Source: Eutreptiella sp. 'Long Island Sound 2002'
Lineage: Eukaryota > Euglenozoa > Euglenophyceae > Eutreptiales > Eutreptiaceae
Length of the DNA: 64,000 nt
Assembly (NCBI GenBank): GCA_964036045.1
Contig: OZ038379.1
Coordinates: 117,627,104 to 117,691,103, forward strand
Direction of reading: 5' to 3'
Positions within the stretch are counted from its first letter, which is position 1. The number at the start of each line of letters is the position of its first letter. Both the position numbers and the translations under genes were made by a program. Shown piece after piece: positions 21,152 to 32,520 of this stretch. The notes beneath the pieces were generated by a model that was given only the letters and a program-made list of their open reading frames with translations, was not told where the DNA came from and did no database searches.

Positions 21152-21902
21152 GCAATAGGGTTGGCTTTCCCCCTTTGGGTTACCCCCCCCGGCATCGGTC
21201 CCAAGACCGATCCAAGCCCCCCCACACACACAACATCTCTTTGGGGTGGGATGCAGTAGATCTTAGGGGGGCTGAATTACTCCTTTTCTGGCCTGGTGTG
21301 CGCGCGACACAAATCGCCATCGGGCGTGAGCCTACTGAGTTTCAATTTTCGAATTCTGATTTCTGTGGCTCTGAATTTACGGGATCGTGGATTTCTGTGG
21401 TTTTAGACCCATACAATCTGATTGGTGCTCTTGGTTTGGTGTGACTGGCTGATTTTGCCGTTCACACATGTTAGAGGTCCGACACACACGAATGCCTGTT
21501 GCCGTAGCGTTGCTCGTGGTGTAGAGTACTCAATTGTGTCGCTTTGGTATTAGTGAAAAACTGAGTGTCTATTTGTTGTGCTCTTGTTTGTATGTTTAGT
21601 TATCTATTTCATAGATAAGTATAAGATGACATTGTGTAAGGTTCATTGTTCGAATGTTATGTGATACTCTATGTGAGAGAACTTCAACAAGGATCAAGAC
21701 CAAGTGTGGAAAGTGTCTTTGCTCGCCTTTGTCATTGTGCATTTACTTTGATTGAGGTTTGTGGTGTCCATCCATGTACCATGCTAAAGAATATACATCC
21801 TTGGTCATTGGCAAGTTGGAACTTTTTGATTTTGAGTTCAAAATTTTCGAAATATCATTGGGAGAAAGTTATTTGATTTGACCAACATGGAAAATCCTTA
21901 CA
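21152..21902 (+). repeat. Long terminal repeat, family B (LTR-B), left copy
   Basis: Almost identical over its full length to 25368-26118 (scattered substitutions). It begins GCAATAGGGTTGGC, lacking the leading T of the TG end, and finishes CCTTACA. No primer binding site follows and no flanking target duplication is seen, so it is not a simple solo LTR. Confidence 0.75.
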
Positions 21903-21929
21903 ATCTTATACTTATGTTATTGTGGACAT

Positions 21930-23400
21930 GGATGGAATTGACTTCTTGCTCTTTGCCAAGACAACATTGGTTTGGTGAAGGTTATCACTCCTTCTTGCAC
22001 TTCCCCCAATCCATTGTTGGCAAAATATTTAATTCGAAAAAGTACTTGAAAGTCATCCACACCCTGTTTGAAGGTCGCTCGACTCGAATTTAGATGAGTT
22101 TGAATTTTTTTCGACCTCTATGACGACGACTTCTTGCTCTTTACCAAGACTACATGGGTGTGGTGAAGGTTATCACTCCACTTGTACATTTCTTGCACTT
22201 CTCCCAATCCATAGTGGGCGACATATTTAATTGGGAAAATCTTTTTTCTGAACCCACACCCTATTTCGAGGTCGCTCGACTTGAATTTGCATGAGTTCGA
22301 ATTTATTTCGACCTCTATGGCACACATTTTTTTCCTTTTTGTTGGCCTATCTTTGACATTTGTGGCCAGTTTGCATGTGTGCACATTATGCATGTTCCCC
22401 CAAGTGCTACAGGTGAGGTTGTTGAGTTCGAAAAAAAAGTTTTTCTTACACTCACACCCTATTTCGAGGTCGCCCGGCTCGAATTTGCATGAGTTCGAAT
22501 TTATTTCGACCTCTATCCCACACATTTTGATGCTTTTTGTTGGCCTATTTTTGCCTTTTTGGCCATTTTGCATGTGTGCACATTGTGTGTGTACCCCCAA
22601 GTCACACACAAAGGTGTGTAGACTTTGAATAATGATGAAGTGTGTACACCCACCGTATTTGAGAGTCGCTCGACTCAAATATGTTTGAGTTTGAATTTTT
22701 TTCGAATTTTATTCCATACTTTTTTGGGCTTTGTTTTGGTCATTTTTGACATTTTTGGCCATTTTTGACACTTCTTCACGTGTCACTGCCCCCAAATGTT
22801 TTTGGGTTGGGAGACTAAGCGCAACAAAATTCGACAAAGGGGCATACACCCTATTTCGAATATGCCCCACTCGAATTTGCATGATTTTGAATTTATTTCG
22901 AACTCAATTGTACATATCTGGGGGCTTTGTCTTGGCCATTTTTGACATTTTCGGCCATTTTTAGCATTTCCTCACGTGTCACTCCCCCCAAATTATTTTG
23001 AGTTGGGAAACCAAGGCCAGATAAATTCGACGAAGGGGCATAAACCCTATTTCGAATATGCCCCACTCGAATATGCATGATTTCGAATTTCTTTCGTACT
23101 CCATTGTACATATTTTGAGGCTTTGTTTTGGCCATTTTTGACATTTTTGGCCAATATCAACATGAATTGATATGCTACACCCCCCAATCTTTTTTGGAAT
23201 GGTGCATCAAGCCGAAAAAAAATCCAAAAGGGATCATGCACCCTATTTCAAATGTGGTTGACACAATTATGCACATGGTTGGAATTCATATGAGTGCATT
23301 GACCCATTTTTTTAATGATTGTTTTGGTCACTTTTTGGCACTTTTTGATCAATATTTGGGCCATAGTGGCCAAATTAACATTTCAAGGTATCCATTGCCC
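21930..23400 (+). repeat. Satellite-like array, ~197-bp period
   Basis: About seven diverged head-to-tail units. A marker motif of the type ACCCTATTTCGAGGTCGCTC recurs near 22060, 22257, 22465, 22655, 22848, 23045 and 23250 (spacings 190-208). Early units also share CTTCTTGCTCTTTNCCAAGAC; later ones share TTTTGGCCATTTTTGAC. The sequence is AT-rich. It has no gene and lies between the two LTR-B copies. Confidence 0.75.
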
Positions 23401-25357
23401 CTATTTTGATGATGCCAGTCGCGATGAGAATAGTGGTGAGGCTTGATAAGATGCAAATGACCCTTGAATTTCGATTTTTGTGTTGACTTTACATCCTTTC
23501 TCCTTGCCCAGCCTACTCACTGCATACACTCTTTGTGATTTTTTACTCAACCTACTACATGCTCGAGGAGAGGTTTTTTTTATCAACAAGGACTGTATAT
23601 TAGAGGATGATGCCTTGGTTGAAGCCTGGTATGTACATGTGGGAGTGTGGTATGTGTTTGGACCTAATCTTTCTTATTTACCTCCAAGTCTCGCGAGACC
23701 GCCTGTTTGTCTCTATTTTTCCCCCCTATCTTTGGCAAATAGGGCCTATCCCCTTGGGATGTGGGATGCCACATTTAAGTTGGTCTTCTTCAATCTACTG
23801 GCGCGACTTGACTTTTCATGGACTCCACTCCCCCCACATCACACACACACAAGCATACTCACATATACGTGTGTTTGCCCCGCCTAATCTTCTTGTGAGA
23901 TGTCATTTAAGCTTGATGGCCCTCTTCCTCTTTGCCTTCTCTGCATATGTCCAGCACCGAGCACGGGGCTTGGTGACTGCACGGCGCGTTTGGGGAACGC
24001 CCACAACCTCCATTCCTACGAGGAGCGGTGCTAGATGGACCATTCCTGGTGTCCCCCCGTTGAAGCCGATCTACGGGCACCTGACGTGCGGTATATGCCG
24101 GTTACAGGTGGTCATTCACCCCTCCTACACGTGAGCTGTCTGTTGAACAGGGTCAGGGGATCCGCTGCACCTCGGCCGTAATGTGATGTGGAGCCGCCGA
24201 CACACAAACAAATCAAGTCTTGGGTGTGCATTGAGCTTGTCTGGTTTGGTGTTTTCCTTTCCCCCCTAACCACCCATGTGTCCTACGCTCTTCTGCTTGG
24301 TCACATCCACACCAACATGTATGGCTGTAGTTCCATACCAGCCCGGAGAGAGCCATGGCCCATCCTCACGGCCATAAAAGGTTTGAGGTTATGTGAGTTG
24401 TTGTCTTTTGGGTCCTAAGGGCCCAGGAGGGCATGTGCGGGCCACGTGAGCTGTCTGTAGGAGCTAGGGAGCCCACTGCACTTCCGCCGTGAGCTGTACC
24501 CCCCCCCCCCCTTGACGAGCGGTCAATATGTTTTTTCCCTCACTGGGTACCGCCGCAGCAGGCCCCCGCCAAGACGGCCCACGCAACCGTCTTAGCGGCA
24601 AGGGGCTCGCCGGAATGTGCTGTGGTGAGCCCCATGGCAAGATGCAGCGTGTAGGTGAACAAGACCCCCCCACCCGAACCTTACTTGGTGTGCCGTTGAG
24701 CCGAGAGTGAGTCTTGTCGCCAGTACCCCCCCCCCCCATGGTATGCAACTGAAGGTAGTACTGCTGTGTGAGCTCTGCTTTCTGCCACGTCCATTTTGGT
24801 TGCCGACAGGTAGTCGAGTGCGGATACGAGGGCGACGGAGGTAGGGTTGAGTTGGGCCCCCATGTGTGACCTGTGGCAGATATCCCGCCAGGACAAGGCC
24901 GCGTGGTGTTCAGCTTCCGCGGGCCCATAACACCCCATATCTTCAGGTGCAGTGGTCGCTAAGGCCCTGAAGGCTTACTTGGGGTAGCACTGGGAGGGTG
25001 TGTAAGGAGGGTACACCTGCGGGTTGTGTTGCTGATTCCTGATTTTTGGCTTTTCTGGTGTTCCTGACGCCTGGACTGCTGAATTGCTGTCACTCTGGAC
25101 TCCTGGGGTCCTGAATTCTGTGACTGCTTGCTGTTGTGCTTGCCTGATGGCTGAATGTTTGATTTTTTGTCTGAATTTCTGCCCCGTAGGGACCCAAGTG
25201 GTGCCGAGGCACTTGCGGTCTTGAACTTGCCCCACCACGCCCACAACCACGCCCACAAAGGGACACATAACCCCCCCACATCACTGTTTGTGGTCAGCCA
25301 ATCCTATATGGTTCTGGTTTCAGCCCAAACTTAGGGTTGCACCCTAGGTTCGGTCTT
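23401..25357 (+). other. Noncoding stretch before LTR-B
   Basis: No protein family is recognised in any frame. It contains C homopolymers at 24499-24511 and about 24726-24737, and a short repeated segment (CACGTGAGCTGTCTGT) at about 24128 and 24446. It ends with a purine tract next to LTR-B, so it may be the degenerate 3' part of a family B element. Confidence 0.4.
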
Positions 25358-25367
25358 CGGAGGGGAG
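25358..25367 (+). other. Polypurine tract of family B
   Basis: CGGAGGGGAG directly abuts the TG of LTR-B at 25368, the position of a plus-strand primer. It implies that the upstream sequence is (or was) the 3' end of a family B element. Confidence 0.55.
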
Positions 25368-26118
25368 TGCAATAGGGTTGGCTTTCTGCCTTTGGGTTAC
25401 CCCGCACGGCATCGGTCCCAAGACCGATCCAAGCCCCCCACACACACAACATCCCTTTGCGGTGGGATGCAGTAGATCCTAGGGGTGCTGAAATACTCTT
25501 TTTCTGGCCTGGTGCGCGCGCGACACAAATCGGGATCGGGCGTGAGCCTACTGAGTTTTAATTTTCGAATTCTGATTTCTGTGGCTCTGAATTTACGGGA
25601 TCGTGGATTTCTGTGGTTTTAGACCCATACAATTTGATTGGTGCTCTTGGTTTGGTGTGACGGGCTGATTTTGCCGTTCACACATGTTAGAGGTCCAACA
25701 CACACGAATCCTCATCGCCGTAGCGTTGCTCGTGGTGTAGAGTACTCAATTGTGTCGCTTTGGTATTCGCCAAAAACTGAGTGTCTATTTGTTGTGCTCT
25801 TGTTTGTATGTTTACTTATCTATTTCGTAGATAAGTATAAGATGACATTGTGTAAGGTTCATTATTCGAATGTTATGTGATACTCTATGTGAGAGAACTT
25901 CAACAAGGATCAAGACCAAGTGTGGAAAGTGTCTTTGCTCGCCTTTGTCATTGTGCATTTACTTTGATTGAGGTTTGTGGTGTCCATCCATGTACCATGC
26001 CCAAGAATAGACATCCTGGGTCATTGGCAAGTTGGAACTTTTTGATTTTGAGTTCAAAATTTTCGAAATATCATTGGGAGAAAGTTATTTGACTTGACCA
26101 ACATGGAAGATCCTTACA
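25368..26118 (+). repeat. LTR-B, right copy
   Basis: 751 bp from TGCAATAGGG to CCTTACA, with TG...CA ends. It is preceded by a polypurine tract and followed after one base by a primer binding site. It therefore bears the marks of a 3' and a 5' LTR at once. Confidence 0.8.
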
Positions 26119-26119
26119 G

Positions 26120-26132
26120 TGGGCGCCGGGTC
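26120..26132 (+). other. Primer binding site of family B
   Basis: TGGGCGCCGGGTC lies one base after the LTR-B end and would pair with a tRNA 3' end GACCCGGCGCCCA. It differs from the initiator-type site of families A and C. The tRNA is not identified. Confidence 0.5.
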
Positions 26133-26147
26133 TGACGGGAAGCTGTC

Positions 26148-27686
26148 ATGGACCCGGCGGGAGCCGAGGGCGGCGAAGTTCTCGATGATGATGACGATAA
26201 GGATGAACCCGCAGAGACCGCCGTCTGTGCCTTCGTGGCAAACAACCTGCACAAGGGAAGCAACCTTGGAAGCTGGAAGCCCCTTCAGCAGGGTTGGAAG
26301 AAGAGGGAAAAGAAGGAGCCCCGCAGAGTGGGCGATCCGCCCCTGTCCTTTGGGGGGTTCATCCAAGCTCATCCTCAGGGCCCCTTCATCTGCTACGGGC
26401 AGGGCTCCCCCTTCCAACACCATCACTGGACATGCCCAATCCACAAGGCCGACACGGAGGCGTACAGGAAGGCGCACAGGACCAAGGAGCGTACGTCAGC
26501 GAACATCTGGGAAGCCAAAGTGGAGGTGTCCAAGCACAAGCTCTCCAAGCTGATGATGGTCGGGACCGAACTCGCGGAGGAGATTCAGGGGCTTCGGGAT
26601 GTAAGCCGAACAAGGACAAGGACAAAGATTAAGACAAGCGGAAAGGAGGACGAGGGCCGGTGGAGGAAGAAAGAAGATGCGGTGAGTGAGGTGGCCGCGC
26701 AGGAGGACACCCAAACTACCGACGCGCCTTAGCAGAGCCCCTGCGGCCAGGGACTCCAGCCAGGGCGGTCCGAGGGTCGTGCCGCGGTCAACGCCGCCCC
26801 ATCCACGTCGGGAATCGTCGATTCCCCCGGACATACGCCCAGCGGAATGCTGGGAGCAAGGCCGGAGATGGAAAACAGTCGCAATGGCTGCGTGAGGGCA
26901 AACAGCAGAGGGATAACTGCCCTAGGCGGACCCACGTGTCCGACCAAGGTCCCCGGCGAAGGCACCAACCCTTGCACCCAGTCATCCTTCGCAACTAAGT
27001 ATGAATTCCACGTACTACAAGATCTCTCCAAAAGTATCAGGGGAACATCCGGACCGCAGCTGGACGCTGCATATGGTCTCTCAGAGCCGATTACCCACGA
27101 CCTGCACCAGTCGCTGATTGAGCTTCTGTAAGGGCCGGAGATTCTCAGCTTGCACGCCGTGCGCCGGGTTGGCTGCAAGCGAGAGGACGAGGGCCGGCAG
27201 AGGAAGAAGGGAGATGCGGTGAGCGAGGTGGCCGCGCAGGAGGACACCCAAACTACCGACGCGCCTTAGCAGAGCCCCTGCGGCCAAGGACCCCAGCCAG
27301 GGCGGTCCGAGGGTCGTGCCGCTGTCAACGCCGCCCCATCCACGTCGGGAATCGTCGATTCCCCCGGACATACGCCCAGCGGAATCCTAGGAGCAAGGCC
27401 GGAGATGGAAAACAGTCGCAATGGCTGGGTGAGGGCAAACACCAGAGGGATAACCGCCCTAGGCGGACCCACGTGTCCGACCAAGGTCCCCGGCGAAGGC
27501 ACCAACCATTGCACCCAGTCATCCTTCGCAACTAAGAATGGATTCCACGTACTACAAGATGTCTCCAAAAGTATCAGGGGATCATCCGGACCGCCGCTGG
27601 ACGCTGCATATGGGCTCTCAGAGCCGATTACCCACGACCTGCACCAGTCGCTGATTGAGCTTCTGTAAGGGCCGGACATTCTCAGC
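26148..27686 (+). pseudogene. gag: gag of family B chromovirus
   Basis: An open frame of 194 codons (26148-26732) starts soon after the primer binding site with an acidic segment (VLDDDDDKDEPAE). It includes a Cys/His cluster FICYGQGSPFQHHHWTCPIH, which could be a divergent zinc-binding motif, and continues basic. The same frame runs on past TAG 26730-26732 and TAA 27129-27131 into the protease. The segment 26644-27180 is repeated in frame at 27181-27717, and both repeats carry both stops. No standard CCHC knuckle is seen. Confidence 0.55.
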
Positions 27687-27717
27687 TTGCACGCCGTGCG
27701 CCGGGTTGGCCGCGAGC
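26644..27717 (+). repeat. 537-bp direct tandem duplication in gag-protease
   Basis: Two adjacent copies, 26644-27180 and 27181-27717, start at AGGACGAGGGCCGG and are nearly identical. 537 is divisible by three, so the frame is kept across the junction (179 codons). Confidence 0.8.
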
Positions 27718-28157
27718 GGCAACTTCACGTGAATATTCGTGCCCTGTGCGGGGAAGTGGAAAGGGTCTTCGAGGTGCTTGATGACACAGGAGCCCAGGTC
27801 AGTCTTGTCATGGCTGGCCTACTTTCGCCAGTGTGTCTTACGGCAGGTCGGGGACCCGTCAGGCCGAAGGTACCCAATGGCCAGTATAATTTGGGACGCA
27901 CGAGGGAAGCGGAGATCGTGCTGCAATTCGTGAACCATCGTGGACCGAGGCGCCCGGACCTCGGCAAGGAAATCCTCCTCAAGGGAAAGTTCTACGAGGC
28001 CCTGGTGGACTGGGACATGATCGTAGGGTACGACTTCATGATGGAAAGGGACTCTGGCGTTGTCCCGGCTCTGGCCTTTTTGACCCTGTACCAGGACGAC
28101 CAACTCTCGATTTTACTTGGTTTTTGCGTGCGTAAAAAGGCCCTTTTGCGTTCGTAA
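27687..28157 (+). pseudogene. aspartic protease of family B
   Basis: Frame open to 28157. It has the active site LDDTGAQVSLVM near 27778-27813 and the C-terminal DWDMIVGYDFM near 28008-28040. It is in the same frame as gag. After ALAFL the sequence becomes AT-rich and unrelated, suggesting an insertion of about 0.4 kb before pol resumes near 28500. Confidence 0.7.
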
Positions 28158-28500
28158 ATTGCCCTCTTTGCTTACCAGGTTCTTTCGCTCGGGACGCAAA
28201 AGACCCCTTTTAAATGCCTGCTTTTAACCCCCCCTCCCCCTTTACACCCAAACACAAACCCACATCCCGGGTCAAATGCATGCCATGTGTGCAAACAAAC
28301 ATGGAAGGAATTGCAGGGATCTTTCTTTGCATTGTTCCAATCATTCTGTCACACATGTCCAAGTGGTATTCCACCACGAAATCACCAAAGTATGCCCAAA
28401 AAAATTGTAAGAATGTAAGATAAACATGCGAGAGACCCTACAACTTCCCCTTATGCATCACCCTTTCCCAGTAGTTCTTGGCATTCCCACATGCCTCTTG
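28158..28500 (+). other. AT-rich interruption between protease and RT
   Basis: No coding resemblance to pol. Includes ACCCCCCCTCCCCC and A-rich stretches; it could be a small insertion. Ends and target duplication were not found. Confidence 0.3.
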
Positions 28501-29517
28501 GCGGGTCCAAGAAGGCTGCCAGACGTTGAACCCCCTGGTACGGCGTCAAGCCGGAAGTGGCGAACCGAGTGGCTGCTGAGCTGGGAGCATCGGATCTGGC
28601 CCTGGATGCGTTCTCATCAGGAAGCTCCGCCCATGTTGGGGTGTGTGAGGAGTACTCGAGCGCCCAGGACTCTGTGTGGAAGAAGCACTAGGGTCCGCAT
28701 CAAAGTCTGATGTGGATCCATTGTCCCAGAGTGGACATTCCTAGGGCGGTTGCGAAGATTCGCAAGGACCCCCCCAAGGCAGTGTTCGTCGTCCCTATGG
28801 GCTGTACCGGGGAGGAAAGTACCCGAGATTGGGTGGGCTTGCTGGACCTTAAACAACTTCGTCATACCGGCTCGAGATACTGTCTATCAGGACGCCAAGG
28901 GAAAGCCCATGCCACCCGAGAGATGGCCAACAGAATTCCACTACGTGGATGGGGGCATGGAACAGGCTGACACCAAGGACTTCGTGTGTGTCAACCGTGT
29001 GATTGCGGAGCCTTGGCGGAAATGCTTCGCGTTTCCCCCCATTGACATTGGTGAATTGAAGGACCACCTCTCTGATGAGGAGCTGGATCTGGTTCAGGGG
29101 TACATGAATCGACCCTTTCATGACTGGGTAACCCAGCGAGAAGGGAAAGGCCAGGACAAAGTCTGGTGGGGGGTGGACGCCGTCGTCTCTGGTTCCAACG
29201 ATGGGATTACCTTCGTAAGGAGGGTAGTGGATCACATGTCCAACCAGGAGTATGATGATCCGTTCCGCGGCAAGTCACGAGATGGGCCGATCGACCACTT
29301 CGGGAGACCTCGAGAGCCGAAAATCAGTGGGTTCGCTACCCCTCAAGTAAGCTCAGTGGTCCAGGTGCCCGGCAAAGCCAAGGCGAAGTCCGATGAAGAC
29401 TTCAAGAAACAGGCATTGACGGCCAGGCTGAAGCAGAAGTATGGGGACATCTTTTCGAATGCAAAGCCTGTGTTCCTGACACCGGTTCTTGGACCGTTCG
29501 GTGAGGCCAAGATATGA
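28501..29517 (+). pseudogene. pol region upstream of RT, family B
   Basis: The frame 28750-29517 encodes a chain with FVCVNRVIAEPWRKCFAFPP, LSDEELDLVQGYM and an acidic/basic segment leading to LKQKYGDIFSNAKPVFLTPV, which is the lead-in of RT. No separate enzyme domain is recognised. The 5' part (28501-28750) is in other frames. Confidence 0.5.
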
Positions 29518-30390
29518 CTGAACCCAGACCCCGTGTGTACCGGCACCGGCAGTTCGCCCTAAGATTGTCAGGGAGTTCATCGACAGAGGCTGGCTGGAGC
29601 TCTGTCACTTTGAGTTGGCCTCCCCCTGCTTCGTCGTCCGAGAGAAGGTGGCCAGAGAATGGCAGCTGGTGGTCAACTACGCGGCCTGAGTGCTCAAGCG
29701 CAGCATGACACCTATACGCTGCCCCTCATTGAGGACATGCTGCAGAAGCTATCCCGGCGGAGGATCTTCCCGGTGACCGACCTGAAACAGGATTGTCATT
29801 AGATGCCTCTCGCCGATGAGTCCCCCGCCTGCATAGCCATGAGCACCCAGCTTGGACCACACCAGTGGAAGGTGATGCCCATGGGCGTTACCAATGGCAA
29901 TACGGCTTTCGAGAGGATGCTGGAGCACCTGCCGGAGCCGATGCGTGACTGTGCAGATCCGTTTGTCAGCGACGTGATCATTACGTCAGGGGACACCAGC
30001 ATGAGCTACGATGAGCTGCTGGAGGCGCATGAGAGGGACGTCACCAGAGTGCCGGACCTGCTGTTCTGGTACAAACGTATGGCAGCAGTTGCAAAGTCAC
30101 TATCGCGGTAAGCGAAGTGGTCTTTGCCGGCCACGTAGTTGGCAACGGGCAACAGAAGCCCATACCTGGAAAGGTAGCGGCGATTGAACCCTGGGAGAAG
30201 CCCAAGACGGTGTCCAAGTTGCGAGCATACCTGGGGTTCTGCAACTACTACTGGAGGTATATCAAGATGTATGCCGAGTATGCAGCCCCAATGATCGCCA
30301 TGGTCAAGGGTAACCGACAGGAGACCAAGAAGGTGTCCAAGGAAGCTTCCGTCTGCAATGAAGAGTGCGACCAGTCCCTTTTGAGGGAAT
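29518..30390 (+). pseudogene. reverse transcriptase of family B
   Basis: Blocks: SPCFVVREKVAREWQLVVNY, then YTLPLIEDMLQKLSRRRIFP, then WKVMPMGVTNGNTAFERML. The YxDD box reads FVSD (29962-29973), so the first catalytic Asp is Ser. The connection YLGFCNYYWRYIKMYAEYA lies near 30230-30280. Stops at 29686-29688 and 29800-29802 and frameshifts break it. Confidence 0.75.
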
Positions 30391-30928
30391 GAAGCAGGCG
30401 CTGCTATCCGCAGTGGGTCTGCAGCCCGTGGATCCGGACTGGGAGTTTGTCCTGCGCACAGATGCCTCCAACTACGCCATTGGCGCCGTGTTAGAGCAGG
30501 TTCTTGACGTTCGAAGGCACGTGCCTGTGGCCTCCCGGACCCGGGTCCTGGCGGAAGGCCAGAGCTGGACATGGACGCCCCATGAGAAGGAGGTCTATGC
30601 CATTGTCATGGCTCTCAGGGAGTGGGTCAGGTACGGTCTGCACAGACCATCAGAGTCTGCAGTCGTGGCACAAGGAGCACGTGGACGGCCCCTCCGGACC
30701 AGCCTCCCGTGGAGCGAGATGGCACGAGACCTTGGCCAAGTTCGATCTCACGGTGGTCTACGCTCCGGGAAAAGACACCACCGCGGCGGACTGTCTCAGC
30801 AGGTGCCCCCCCCCCCCGCCAGCAAGGGCATGTCGGACGTTTCTGCCGTTGGCGATGAGGCTGAGATCGCTAAGGCCAAGAAGATCATTCATATGGAGTG
30901 TATGAAGCAGAAGGGGGGTGTCAAATGA
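30365..30928 (+). pseudogene. RNase H of family B
   Basis: FVLRTDASNYAIGAVLEQV carries the first Asp and WTPHEKEVYAIVMAL the Glu. The distal part, with the DHQSLQSW and DTTAADCLSR motifs, lies in the +1 frame (30504-30905), so there is a frameshift near 30650. Standard Ty3 order. Confidence 0.75.
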
Positions 30929-31049
30929 TTCGTCGTCATGGCCGCAGAGGCTCCTCCTGGAGAAAGGCTGAGCAGAGTGGTCCGAGTACTCGCCCCAGAG
31001 GGTGCTGAGTCCGACAAGCACCTCTTCCCTCAGTCATGCCTCCGAAATG

Positions 31050-31986
31050 AATTGACCGACGACTATGCAAGTCTGAGGCTTTTGAGTCCGAGTACCAGGC
31101 TATCACTGACCCTGACGACGGGCAGAACTGGCCAAAGGGGCTTACGGAGGAGGATGGCAAGCTCCACCGGAATGGTAGGTTGCTAGTACCGGAGTCTCGG
31201 GTGCTTGATGCACCCAGGGGCTAAGAAGCAAGCCCTGGACATGCAGCACCGGTTCAAGATTGATGATATCCCCGTGTACAATGCCATCAAGCCGGTCAAG
31301 CAGGGTTGTCCGGTCTGTCAGGCCCGATACTTTTCACAATCGGAGTGTCCGGAGGGAAGCCCAATGGACGCTGGTTCCTAACCAGCCCATGGAGAGTGTG
31401 GCCATGGATTTCTTCTCCATGCCCACAGTGCAAATTGGAAGAGAAGTTTCTGATTGTGTGGTCCTGTGTTTGGACCGACACAGTGGCTACATTGTGGCCG
31501 TCCCGGCGCGCAAAAATGGGTTGCTGGCCAAGGAAGTGGCAGTCATGATGATTGGTCATTGGCTGACCGTCTTTGGCGTCCCCCGCACCATTTGCAGCGA
31601 CCGTGGACCCCAGTTCACTGGCGGCTGGTTGGAGGCCATGTTTACCTTCATGGGGATACAGCTTGCCAAGACCGTCGCCTATCTCAGGCGGTCCAATCGG
31701 GGAGCTGAAGTGGCTGGAAGGCAGCTGATTGGGAAAATTGCCCAAGATCCAGCTCACCAACAAGCGCCGCAACTGGTTTGAGGAGATGCTGCCAGCTCTC
31801 AAGGCTAATCATGACACCTCCACACCGGGTGGTTTGTGGCCTCACCAGATTCCTTTCGGCAGGGAACCCCACGGTCGGGGACTGCCCTTGTCAGGTGAAG
31901 GCATGCCAATGGATGCCAAGGGGTTCTTCGCCCGCTAAGAGACCACAGCGCGGGAGATTTGCCCGCAGCTTGCGAAGGAGCACGCC
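31050..31986 (+). pseudogene. integrase of family B
   Basis: The frame 31260-31781 contains VAMDFFSMP (first Asp), ICSDRGPQFTGGW (second Asp) and SNRGAEVAGR (Glu), the DDE core of a Ty3-type integrase. The zinc-binding N-terminus shows only CPVCQARY. A frameshift near 31730 moves the following NKRRNWFEEMLPAL to another frame. Confidence 0.75.
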
Positions 31987-32520
31987 GTGCGAGCCAAGAC
32001 CGCCCCGAAGTCGGTAGCGCAAAAGTTCAGGTTGGGTGACCCGGTCTGGGTACTGAGATCCCTGCCTATGGGCACTCACTGCATCAAAACGTGGTTGAAA
32101 CCCGGAGAGGTGGTCTGCAAAACTGGTGAGGACACCTACGGCATCAAGGTGGGGCCCGGACATTTCAGGGAACAACAGGAAAGTCAACTCTGTGCCGTTG
32201 TGCCTGATGTTCGTGGGAAACATGTGTCCCTAGACTATACCACCCATGAGGCCGAATCGGACGACGACTATGCTGAGCAGGACAGTTACACCGTCCAGAA
32301 GTTCCCAGCCCTGCGTCAGAGTGCCTCGGCGCTTGGAGGGGTGGAGTTCAAGGTGCGCTGGGGAGGCTTTGGGCCCTCCTATGACACCTGGGAACCCGTC
32401 TTCTCCTTTGTGCGGCAGATTATCACCCCTTTCATGGAGTATGTCCGCAGGCACAAGACAAAGATGCAGGTCTCTGAGTCGGAGGCTCTGACAAGGGCGA
32501 TTGAAGCCAGGGGCAACTGA
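31987..32520 (+). pseudogene. integrase C-terminus with chromodomain, family B
   Basis: A 177-codon frame. Residues 10-60 match the integrase SH3-like end (FRLGDPVWVLRSLP). Residues about 100-155 form a chromodomain: YTVQKFPALR, then VEFKVRWGGF, then YDTWEPVFSF, with the aromatic residues Y101, W125 and W135. Chromodomains of this group bind methylated histone H3 and steer insertion to heterochromatin. It is the right-hand end of the coding region; TGA 32518-32520. Confidence 0.8.

Larger units (their letters stand above)
25368..32520 (+). mobile_element. Family B chromovirus (Ty3/gypsy), 3' LTR not found
   Basis: Order: LTR, primer binding site, gag, protease, RT, RNase H, integrase, chromodomain. 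The chromodomain behind the integrase places it among chromoviruses. All domains carry stops or indels. No copy of LTR-B is seen between 32520 and 42000, so the right end is lost or lies beyond a later insertion. Confidence 0.8.

Noticed and set aside
21152-21902. Plain solo LTR
   Set aside because: The TG end is incomplete and no target duplication flanks it; truncation or recombination fits better.
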